From assembly GCA_905207235.1 (NCBI GenBank), contig CAJLKN010000013.1:1-56620 (forward strand): DNA of 56,620 bases, in the 5' to 3' direction. Both the position numbers and the translations under genes were made by a program. The notes under the pieces were generated by a model. The model was given only the letters and a program-made list of their open reading frames with translations, ran no database searches and was not told where the DNA came from. The stretch's first letter is position 1. Each line of letters opens with the position of its first letter. Shown here piece after piece: positions 35,073 through 42,141 of this stretch. The stretch is from an uncultured Eubacteriales bacterium (GTDB taxonomy: Bacteria; Bacillota; Clostridia; Christensenellales; Borkfalkiaceae).

Positions 35073-35729
35073 TTAAATTTTTCTTAAACTCTGAATATCT
35101 CTTAAAATTATAGCCCCTCTGCCCAGGCTGACGAGCCCGTCCGCCTCGAAGCGCTTGAGCATTCTGGCAACGACCTCGCGGGCGGAACTTATCTGAACAG
35201 CTATCTGTTCATGCGTCATATGTATGGTTTTGTCTCCGCTTTTGTCGTATTGCGCGAGAAGGAAGGTTGCGAGCCGCCTGTCCATTTTAAGGAATAAAAT
35301 CTGCTGCATAGCCCACATTACGGAAGAAAAGCGCTCCGCAGCGACCTCGTAAAGAAAGCATTTTACATAGATGTTGCGCTCTAAAAGTCTGTCGAACGCC
35401 GCCGAGCCGAGCACCAGAAGCCGACAGTCGCTTTCGGCAACCATATGCGTTTCGAAGGTTATCTGCTTTATTATGCACGACGCCGACAAGACGCACGAAG
35501 CCCCTTTCCCGAGGCGGAAAAGGGTTATTTCCCTGCCGTCCTCCGAGAGGATAAAAACGCGCAGTTCGCCATCTAAAACGTACGCCGTGCCGAGGCACGA
35601 ACTGCCGTAGCCGTGCACCATTTCGCCCTTGGAAAAGTCGCGCACTACAACCCTTTCTTTAACAAATTGTTTTTCCTCGTCGCTTAAATGCTGCCAGTAA
35701 GGCAGTTTTTCCACAACTTCTTTATCCAT
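35073..35729 (-). CDS. Crp/Fnr-family transcriptional regulator
   Basis: 218 residues: cyclic-nucleotide-like sensory domain (about 15-130), long dimer helix, and a winged-helix domain with MTHEQIAVQISSAREVVARMLKRFEADGLV. It does not carry the N-terminal Cys cluster of FNR; scattered Cys residues (about 47, 80, 86) could be redox-active. ATG at 35729 follows GGAGGG and is preferred to the longer reading. Directly upstream of, and probable activator of, the trx-rhodanese-CoADR operon. The signal is likely oxidative or sulfur stress, by inference. No clear promoter of its own was found. Confidence 0.85.
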   Translation of the reverse strand: MDKEVVEKLPYWQHLSDEEKQFVKERVVVRDFSKGEMVHGYGSSCLGTAYVLDGELRVFILSEDGREITLFRLGKGASCVLSASCIIKQITFETHMVAESDCRLLVLGSAAFDRLLERNIYVKCFLYEVAAERFSSVMWAMQQILFLKMDRRLATFLLAQYDKSGDKTIHMTHEQIAVQISSAREVVARMLKRFEADGLVSLGRGAIILRDIQSLRKI

Positions 35730-36064
35730 TATCCCTCCGCCGCGCGCCGCGCGCAGGCGCAAATAAATTTTAAACTCTTATCATTCTCCCCTCGCCGAAA
35801 CCGAGCGGGAATTTTGCAAAAATTTTGCGTTATGTTTGATTAAATAAAAACACATGCGCGTTGCCGAACAAAATGCAAATACGGTTATTTTCAACGGCGT
35901 TTTGCCGCGCTTTTAATATATTTGAAATTTCTTTTACATTATAACAAAACAGGCGGGCGACCGCAAGTGCTATTTTGCATTCGGTCGCCCGCCCGTTTGA
36001 TATTTTTATTGCAGAGTAAAAAATTTGTGATATGTTTTGCGTTTTACTATTCGTAGCAAACACT
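35730..36064. other. 335-bp gap between the Crp/Fnr and RlmD-like genes
   Basis: Contains the RlmD-like gene's terminator (35952-35993), A+T-rich sequence and a G+C-rich palindromic stretch just before the Crp/Fnr ribosome site. A 77-codon frame at 35830-36063 lacks a ribosome site and spans the terminator, so I do not call it. Confidence 0.5.
35952..35993 (-). terminator. Terminator of the trpS-to-RlmD cluster
   Basis: 12-bp stem GGCGGGCGACCG with its complement and an 18-nt loop; the minus strand continues with T-rich sequence (TTTTGTTAT). 71 bp past the stop codon. Confidence 0.8.
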
Positions 36065-37450
36065 TTAATTCCTTTTAAGGCAGACGAGCACCTCTGTATG
36101 GCGGGTCTGGGGGAACATGTCGTAGGGCGTTACGCTCTTTATGCGGTAGGCGCCGTTGCCATCCGAGCGAATTATGTTTGCGCCGTCCTCTTTAAGCGTG
36201 CCGCACAGCAACCCCAGATCGCGCGCGAGCGTTGCGGGATTGCACGAAACGAGCACAACTTTTTCGGCGCCGCTGTTTATTATTTCGCGCACGACGGAAC
36301 GCTGCATACCCTTTCTCGGAGGGTCGCACACTATTACCCTCTTCGCGCCCTCGGTGTCGGCGAGAACTTTTTGTATATTATCCTCAACCGTGCCGCAGAT
36401 ATTGAACATTTTTTCCTGCAAATCGTTCATATCTTTGAGTTCGTCGGCACATATTACCGCTTCTTTTACAACTTCTATGCCGTAAGCCGCCTTACAGCCC
36501 TGCGCAAGCATAGCTGTGAGCATGCCGCCTCCGCTGTACAAATCTATGGCGACGGTATCGGGCGAGCATACCTCTTTGGTTATAGCCGAATAAAGCTCGG
36601 TGCGCACGCCGTCGTTTATTTGAAGAAAAGTATTTGCGCCCGCGCGGAACTTAACCCCGCAATCTTCGCCCTCGAAATAGCCCTGACCGCGGCATATGTA
36701 CCACTTATTCGAAAAAATAACGTTGCCCGTGCCCGAATTTACGTTTAAAAGCAGGGTAAAGTTGGTGAGCTCTTTATCGAGAATTTCGGCAAAGGCGTCG
36801 AGCTTTATGCGCCTCGTCGCGACGAGCGTGATTATATATTTATCCTGCAACTGGCGGCAGACCAAGTACCTTATATCGCCCTTTCTCGTCTCGTCGTCGT
36901 ACCCTTTTAGGTTGTTCCTGCTCATGAAAAGTTTGAGGCAGGAAATGAGCGCAGAACACGACCCGCGTTGCAGAACGCAGTTATCCACCGAAACTATTCT
37001 GTGCGAGCGTGGAGCGTAAGGTCCGACTATTGCGTTGCCTTCCTTATCCGTGCCGACGGGCATGGAAAGTTTGTTTCTGTAACCGAAAATTTCGGGACTG
37101 GGCACTGCGTCCGACACGGGAAAATCTATGCCGCCCAGCTTTCTGAGACAGTTTTTGACCAGACCCTTTTTGAATACCAGCTGACTTTGATAATCCATGT
37201 GCTGAAGCTGACAGCCGCCGCATTTTGAATATACCGGGCAGCGCGGCGTTACTCTTTCGGGAGAGGGCGTTAAAACCTCTTCTATTTTACCATAGACAAC
37301 GTCGTCTTTTACCCTCAACGCCTTAAAAGACACCTCTTCCCCGCACAGACAGCCGGGGACGAACGCCCTGCCGTTTTCCAGATCTATTACGCCTTCGCCC
37401 TCGCTGCCGAGCGACGTTACGACGCCCTTGTAAATTTCGTTTTTCTGCAT
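36065..37450 (-). CDS. 23S rRNA (uracil-C5)-methyltransferase, RlmD/RlmCD type
   Basis: TrmA/RumA-family enzyme methylating uracil C5 in 23S rRNA. N-terminal TRAM domain (about 1-60), Fe-S site (Cys71, Cys77, Cys80 and a later Cys in SVDNC), and a Rossmann methyltransferase domain with DLYSGGGMLTAM, CDPPRKGM and the catalytic VSCNPATLARD. 461 residues matches RlmCD. ATG at 37450, 3 bp after the upstream stop, is preferred to an earlier start inside that gene. Which uracil is modified cannot be told. Confidence 0.93.
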   Translation of the reverse strand: MQKNEIYKGVVTSLGSEGEGVIDLENGRAFVPGCLCGEEVSFKALRVKDDVVYGKIEEVLTPSPERVTPRCPVYSKCGGCQLQHMDYQSQLVFKKGLVKNCLRKLGGIDFPVSDAVPSPEIFGYRNKLSMPVGTDKEGNAIVGPYAPRSHRIVSVDNCVLQRGSCSALISCLKLFMSRNNLKGYDDETRKGDIRYLVCRQLQDKYIITLVATRRIKLDAFAEILDKELTNFTLLLNVNSGTGNVIFSNKWYICRGQGYFEGEDCGVKFRAGANTFLQINDGVRTELYSAITKEVCSPDTVAIDLYSGGGMLTAMLAQGCKAAYGIEVVKEAVICADELKDMNDLQEKMFNICGTVEDNIQKVLADTEGAKRVIVCDPPRKGMQRSVVREIINSGAEKVVLVSCNPATLARDLGLLCGTLKEDGANIIRSDGNGAYRIKSVTPYDMFPQTRHTEVLVCLKRN

Positions 37451-37452
37451 AA

Positions 37453-38004
37453 TCACTTTCTTATTCGGCGCACGAAAGAGTTTATCCACAACTGACAGTT
37501 GAACATGACGTAATCAAAAAGCAGGAAGAAAATCGTGCCGCCGATGAATATAAACAACAGAATATAATCATTTATTATTCTGTAAATTTCCATTTCGGGA
37601 TTGCCTATTGACGAACCGAACACAAGTATGTACATCACCCAGAGGGTGAAATCGAACCAAACCGCCTTTATTGCGAACGCGAGCCACCTGTTCAGGTTGA
37701 AGCGCAGTTGCAGCGCGTTTGCGAGCGGATGGAGCCCGAAGAACATAATAAAAGGCACAAGCAACCACACCTGCCCGATTGCGCCGAGCAGGACGGTGAG
37801 AATGCAAGTACCTATATAAGCGAGGACGTCGCCGACATAAAAATTTTTGGAAAGGGGTATCATCAGGCTGACTTCCGCAAGAAAATACCCCGTAGCCAAC
37901 AAATAATAACTGAACGTGCCTATAAGCAGAAATATTACCGCGAGCGCGCAGGAGATTGCCGACAACGCTATTTCAAATGATTTTGAATTGCGTTTGTTTG
38001 ACAT
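37453..38004 (-). CDS. Uncharacterised membrane protein
   Basis: 183 residues with about five membrane helices, short loops and a basic N-terminus and C-terminus. I recognise no family with confidence; the compact shape and aromatic-rich helices recall S-components of ECF transporters or small lipid-synthesis proteins. Start at 38004 lies 4 bp after the J-like gene stop and has no ribosome site, so translation is probably coupled. Part of the DUF5685/J-like cluster. Confidence 0.75.
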   Translation of the reverse strand: MSNKRNSKSFEIALSAISCALAVIFLLIGTFSYYLLATGYFLAEVSLMIPLSKNFYVGDVLAYIGTCILTVLLGAIGQVWLLVPFIMFFGLHPLANALQLRFNLNRWLAFAIKAVWFDFTLWVMYILVFGSSIGNPEMEIYRIINDYILLFIFIGGTIFFLLFDYVMFNCQLWINSFVRRIRK

Positions 38005-38008
38005 TTTA

Positions 38009-38638
38009 TCAGTTGCAGCACATGCTGCACAGGCAGTTGACACACATATTTATATAGCAGCAGGTCAGGCAGTCGGAGCAGAAATTTCCGCCCATCTGGT
38101 TATCCTGAACGCCGTCCATATTCTGTCCGCGGTAAGCGCTCTGATTGGCGCCCTCGGAAGTGTGTTTTGCCGCGTCGTATTCCATTTTGTCGTTGAGCTT
38201 TTTATATGCGTCTTTGTACTTTTCGTTGGACGCGTCGAGATGCATGGCAATTTCAAGCTGCTTCTTGCTCTCGTTCATCCAGTTCTTGCGGTAGAAAACG
38301 ACGCTTTGCAGATAGTGCCACTGCGCGTTGCGCTCATTGAAAGCGTCGAGCGCGCGCTGCGCCTCGTCTATCTTTCCGTCCTTTATATATTCTTCTACCT
38401 TTGCGTAAGCCGAACCCGCGTCGCCGGAAACTTCGTTTTCGGCTTCGGCGAGCTCCGCCAGAAGCTCGTTGTGCGCGGTCTCTATTTTTGTAAGCATGCG
38501 GGCGGCGTTGTTGCCTGCCTCGCCGTCGAGAAACCTGTCTTCGAGATATTTCGCGCGCAACTGTGAGTACGCCGCCTCGATTTCCTCTGCGGTGGCGCCT
38601 TCGGAGAGCCCTAAAAGTTCAAGATTGCGTTTGTTCAT
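38009..38638 (-). CDS. J-like protein lacking HPD, with Cys-rich tail
   Basis: 209 residues. The N-terminus (LGLSEGATAEEIEAAYSQLR) matches J-domain helices I-II, but the HPD tripeptide needed to stimulate DnaK is replaced by LED. Middle region (about 70-155) looks like TPR helices (AYAKVEEYIKDGKIDEAQRALDAF). The last 24 residues hold nine Cys in closely spaced CXXC, CC and CXC arrangements, likely a metal site or membrane-anchoring palmitoyl-like patch. Overlaps DUF5685 by 20 bp and precedes the membrane protein by 4 bp. Confidence 0.85.
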   Translation of the reverse strand: MNKRNLELLGLSEGATAEEIEAAYSQLRAKYLEDRFLDGEAGNNAARMLTKIETAHNELLAELAEAENEVSGDAGSAYAKVEEYIKDGKIDEAQRALDAFNERNAQWHYLQSVVFYRKNWMNESKKQLEIAMHLDASNEKYKDAYKKLNDKMEYDAAKHTSEGANQSAYRGQNMDGVQDNQMGGNFCSDCLTCCYINMCVNCLCSMCCN

Positions 38639-39503
38639 ATTTTTCTTCCTTTTTTCCCTGTCCGCATCTGCCGTGAACGAGCAGCCTGGTTCTGGTGGGA
38701 ATTCCCAATAAAATAATGTTGTCCGTTAGGTCGTGATTGAAATGGAACTTTACCGCCGCGAGGTTTATCCTCATATCGGCGAAAAGCGAATTGAAAATGA
38801 AGTTTATCTCTTCGCCGTTCTTTTCGACCGCCTCGCTCTTGGTGCGGCAGCCGAACGCTTTATACAAAACGTTATATCTGCCCTTTTTTACGTCTTTGTC
38901 GTAATCGTCGAACGCGTCGGCAAGATATATCCACTTGCCGATGTCGTAGCACAGCGTCGATGTGTGTTCGTCCGCCTTTTCGCCCAGAACGTAGTCCGAG
39001 AGGCGGGAAATCATCTTTGCCGTAGGTTCGCACGCAGCGTCTATAATTTCACAGCCGCGCTCTTCGAGCGCGCGCTGCTCTTCCATGCATTCGGATATTA
39101 TGCGCGCCGCTTCGGGGTGTTTTTTGAGCGTTCTTTTGTAACCTTTTTTATATAAAAATGCAAAAATGCCCTTTTTATCGCCGTCCTGCCTGTCGTCCAA
39201 CAGTTTATAATATGCAAGACAACTGTTTATACAGCCCAGAAGGACGGATATTTCGTCCTCGTCAGCCATAAATCTTCGCCTGAGCGGATGAAGAGCGCAC
39301 CTGCGCTTTCTGACCTTTACGTCCGAGCCCGCAAGATTGTGCAGCAGCGCAGACATGAAAGCCATGTCGTATGTGAGGGCGGTGCGCGCCATCTGACCGC
39401 AGCCCTGCTTTATAGATTTGCAAAGACCGCAGTACAGAGCTTTATACAGCATTTCGTCCTTGACGAACATATGCGGTCTTTCGGGATGAATATAGCCAAA
39501 CAT
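38619..39503 (-). CDS. DUF5685 family protein
   Basis: 294 residues, helical, soluble, matching the DUF5685 family from its N-terminus (MFGYIHPERPHMFVKDEMLYKALYCGLCKS) with CGLC. Several Asp-rich stretches (YDIGKWIYLADAFDDYDKDVKKGRYN) recall the DDXXD-type metal-binding helices of isoprenoid synthase or prenyltransferase folds; this is a resemblance only. Function unknown. In Firmicutes it usually sits beside a J-domain-like gene, as here. Lacks a good ribosome site; follows trpS by 69 bp with a hairpin. Confidence 0.83.
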   Translation of the reverse strand: MFGYIHPERPHMFVKDEMLYKALYCGLCKSIKQGCGQMARTALTYDMAFMSALLHNLAGSDVKVRKRRCALHPLRRRFMADEDEISVLLGCINSCLAYYKLLDDRQDGDKKGIFAFLYKKGYKRTLKKHPEAARIISECMEEQRALEERGCEIIDAACEPTAKMISRLSDYVLGEKADEHTSTLCYDIGKWIYLADAFDDYDKDVKKGRYNVLYKAFGCRTKSEAVEKNGEEINFIFNSLFADMRINLAAVKFHFNHDLTDNIILLGIPTRTRLLVHGRCGQGKKEEKYEQTQS

Positions 39504-39527
39504 AAATTACGGGCGGCGCAGATAACC

Positions 39528-39560
39528 ATCAGGACGCGGCGCGCGCCTGCGCCGCCTGAT
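39528..39560 (-). other. Stem-loop between trpS and the DUF5685 gene
   Basis: 7-bp G+C-rich stem inside ATCAGG/CCTGAT arms and no T-tract, 13 bp past the trpS stop. More like an intercistronic stabiliser than a strong terminator. Confidence 0.45.
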
Positions 39561-39572
39561 TGCAAAAGATTG

Positions 39573-40571
39573 TCAGATCTGATAAAAGCCTATCTTTTTG
39601 TAAACTTTTGCAAGCGTTTTGTTTGCAATCGCCGAGGCGCGGAGAGCGCCCTTTTTGAGAACGTCGTCGAGGTACTGCTTGTCGGCGAGCAACCTTGCCT
39701 GTTCCGCCTGAATGGGCGCAAGCCTTTCGGCGACCGCTTCGCCGACGGCTGTTTTGAACTCGCCGTATCCCACGCCTTCGAAGGTTTTTTCGCACTCCTC
39801 CACGCTCTTGCCGGAGAACACGCTGTAAATGGATATGAGGTTGCTCACTCCCGGTCTGTTTTCGGGGTCGTACTTGACTTCCGACAGGCTGTCGGTTACG
39901 GCGCGCCTGAATTTGCGCATTATTGTGTCCTTGTCGTCCGAAAGGAATATAGTGCCGTTGGTGTTTTCCGACGACTTGCTCATCTTCTTCGAGGGGTCGA
40001 GGAGGTCGTTAATCTTAGCGCCCACCTTCATGTAAACGCCCTCGGGCAACGTGAATGTGGGAGAATAGATGTTGTTGAACCTTGCGGCAATGTCGCGCGC
40101 TATTTCGAGGTGCTGGCGCTGGTCGACGCCTACGGGCACCACGTCGGTGTGATACAAAAGTATATCTGCCGCCATGAGCACGGGGTAGTCCATTAGCCCC
40201 ATGTTAATATTGTCTGCGTGTTTCGCAGATTTATCCTTGAACTGCGTCATGCGCTCCATTTCGCCCACATAAGTGAATGTGTTGAGCACCCATGCGAGTT
40301 CGGCGTGTGCGCTTACGTGCGACTGAAGATATAAAATACATTTATCGGGATCTATGCCGCACGCCATATAGAGCGCGAGGAGCTCAAGCGTGTTGCGCCT
40401 TAAATCCGCGGGGTTCTGCCTTACGGTAATTGCGTGCATGTTGGCAATTGCGAATATGCAGTCGTACTCGCTTTGCAGACTGCACCAGTTTTTGATTGCA
40501 CCGATATAGTTGCCGAGCGTGAGTTTGTTTGTCGGCTGAACAGCCGAATATAAAATCTTTTTTCCTTCCAT
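39573..40571 (-). CDS. trpS: Tryptophanyl-tRNA synthetase
   Basis: Class I aminoacyl-tRNA synthetase. HIGH-like TNKLTLGNYIGA at the N-terminus, GVDQRQHLEIARDIAARFN, and KMSKS intact. ATG at 40571 (332 aa) is the family start; upstream residues of the longer frame do not fit. The 5' region has a 7-bp hairpin (40596-40620) but no T-box features, so tryptophan control by T-box is not supported. Ribosome site is weak. Confidence 0.96.
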   Translation of the reverse strand: MEGKKILYSAVQPTNKLTLGNYIGAIKNWCSLQSEYDCIFAIANMHAITVRQNPADLRRNTLELLALYMACGIDPDKCILYLQSHVSAHAELAWVLNTFTYVGEMERMTQFKDKSAKHADNINMGLMDYPVLMAADILLYHTDVVPVGVDQRQHLEIARDIAARFNNIYSPTFTLPEGVYMKVGAKINDLLDPSKKMSKSSENTNGTIFLSDDKDTIMRKFRRAVTDSLSEVKYDPENRPGVSNLISIYSVFSGKSVEECEKTFEGVGYGEFKTAVGEAVAERLAPIQAEQARLLADKQYLDDVLKKGALRASAIANKTLAKVYKKIGFYQI

Positions 40572-40731
40572 AATAATCTGCCGATAGTCCGTCTTTGCGC
40601 AGCTAAGCATACTCTGCGCATTTTTAATTATTTTATCACGGCGCGGAGCAAAAAGTAAAGCGTTTACCAAAACAAGCGCGGTCAATCACAAAAATTAGCC
40701 GCTATTTACACTCTCCAAACACAAAAGGAAG

Positions 40732-40764
40732 CGCGGCGGAGCGTATTTTTTACGCTCCGCCGCG
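40732..40764 (-). terminator. Terminator of the GT28-like gene
   Basis: 14-bp perfect stem with a 5-T loop; the minus strand continues TTCCTTTTGTG. 34 bp past the stop codon. Confidence 0.75.
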
Positions 40765-40798
40765 AAGTAAAATGCATTTTAATGAAAGGCGAAAGCCT

Positions 40799-41980
40799 TC
40801 AATAGAGTTCCGTGCCGTCCTTTAGTTCGGGGAAGCGGGTGCAGAGCAGACCGAAAATGTATCTCGCACATTTTTCCGCCCCGTAGTTTGAGCGCTGACT
40901 TTCCGCAGCCTTTTTGTAAGGCTCGAGAAGTTCTGGCTGAGCGATAAATTCTTCCAACTTATCCGCCGCTTTCTTTATATTGAAAATTTTTATTGCGCTG
41001 CCGACAGTTTTTATGTAATACTTGCCTATCCACCTCTCTATGTCGGTTGCATAGTGCGTTATGAGCTGAGGCACGCCGAAAAAGCAGGGTTCTGCCATCA
41101 TGGAAGCGCCGCTCTTGCCGCATGTTATGTCGGCGGAAGCGATTATCAGCAACATATTATCTGCGAGACCGAAGGGGCGGAATACCGTATTCCCCTTGCT
41201 AGAAAGGGTTAAAAAGTATTCGTAAAGCTCCCTGTTCCTGCCGCAGACGGGCACGAGATTTATAGGAAGGTCGCGGTTTAAAAGCTCTTCCGTCATCTCC
41301 CTTATTTTGCCCACGCCGTAGCCGCCCTCGGCGAGAACGACGGTGAATTTATCTTCGTCAAGACCTAAAATCCGCCTGTTTTCGCGCTTGTCGCGCGAGA
41401 CTTCGAACGCCTCCTTTCTTATAAGGAAGGGCACCTGCTTTATGTTCTTTTCGTTGAACCTTAAAAAGTGAAGCCTTCTCGCGCGCTTATAGCCCGTGGG
41501 CATGGAAGCGAGCATTAAATCGCAGGGATAGCGGAAAAGTGTATTTATCTTCGCGTCGGGGCAATACATAGCCGTGAGCGGTCGGTTTTTGAGGTGCATC
41601 GCGTAGTAATTTGTCGCCCAGTGAGTGCTGACCACGAGGTCGGCGTTGAGCTCCTTCATGTGCTTCAAGCCTTCCTCTGCGGCATTTTCCTCTATGAAAA
41701 CAACCGCGCCCCAGCTGGATATCGTAGTGCCCCAGAAATCCATGTTGAATGTGGCAAAAAAGCCCATGCAGGGATTTTTATTGTATTCGACGACGCTGTC
41801 CGCAAGGTGCTTTTCGTACCTTATCAGGTCCTTGTTGCCCGTCTCCGTGAAGAAGTTGGAACGCACGCATTCGACCTTGTCGCCGTATAATTTTTCAAAT
41901 TCATCCGCAATGCTGTTCATGGGCATTATGTGCCCGAGACCTGCCTCCGTATAAGGAAATAATACGCGGGGTTTATTCAT
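40799..41980 (-). CDS. GT28/MurG-like glycolipid glycosyltransferase
   Basis: GT-B enzyme of the MGDG-synthase/UgtP/MurG type, transferring a hexose from a UDP-sugar to a lipid. N-terminal acceptor domain with EAGLGHIMPMNSIADEF, and a C-terminal donor domain with AEGGYGVGKI, VCGRNRELY and CGKSGASMMAEPCFFGVPQL (the UDP-sugar motif). 393 residues is close to UgtP. Probably makes glucosyl-diacylglycerol. GGAG ribosome site and near-consensus promoter; single-gene unit. Confidence 0.85.
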   Translation of the reverse strand: MNKPRVLFPYTEAGLGHIMPMNSIADEFEKLYGDKVECVRSNFFTETGNKDLIRYEKHLADSVVEYNKNPCMGFFATFNMDFWGTTISSWGAVVFIEENAAEEGLKHMKELNADLVVSTHWATNYYAMHLKNRPLTAMYCPDAKINTLFRYPCDLMLASMPTGYKRARRLHFLRFNEKNIKQVPFLIRKEAFEVSRDKRENRRILGLDEDKFTVVLAEGGYGVGKIREMTEELLNRDLPINLVPVCGRNRELYEYFLTLSSKGNTVFRPFGLADNMLLIIASADITCGKSGASMMAEPCFFGVPQLITHYATDIERWIGKYYIKTVGSAIKIFNIKKAADKLEEFIAQPELLEPYKKAAESQRSNYGAEKCARYIFGLLCTRFPELKDGTELY

Positions 41981-42037
41981 CTATGCTCCGTACGGCGGAC
42001 GCTCCTCCGCCGAGATATTTTTTCTTTATTATAAATT

Positions 42038-42066
42038 ATTATACTACCGATCGACCGTCAAGTCAA
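42038..42066 (-). promoter_or_regulatory. Predicted promoter of the GT28-like gene
   Basis: Minus-strand TTGACT (42061-42066), 17 bp, TATAAT (42038-42043). The leader contains a hairpin GGCGGA/TCCGCC. Confidence 0.78.
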
Positions 42067-42078
42067 CATCAAAACAAA

Positions 42079-42115
42079 AAAACGCGCCCCGAGGCGACGC
42101 CTCGGGGCGCGTTTT
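42079..42115 (-). terminator. Terminator of the metF-metH operon
   Basis: 16-bp stem AAAACGCGCCCCGAGG and complement with T-run, 27 bp past the metH stop. Confidence 0.93.
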
Positions 42116-42141
42116 GCTTAATTATACCAAATTTAAACGGG

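Noticed and set aside
35830..36063. 77-codon minus-strand frame between the Crp/Fnr and RlmD-like genes
   Set aside because: Includes the RlmD-like terminator, lacks a ribosome site and resembles no known protein.
40572..40700. T-box leader before trpS
   Set aside because: Only a 7-bp hairpin is found; no TGGNACCGCG-like T-box sequence or antiterminator.
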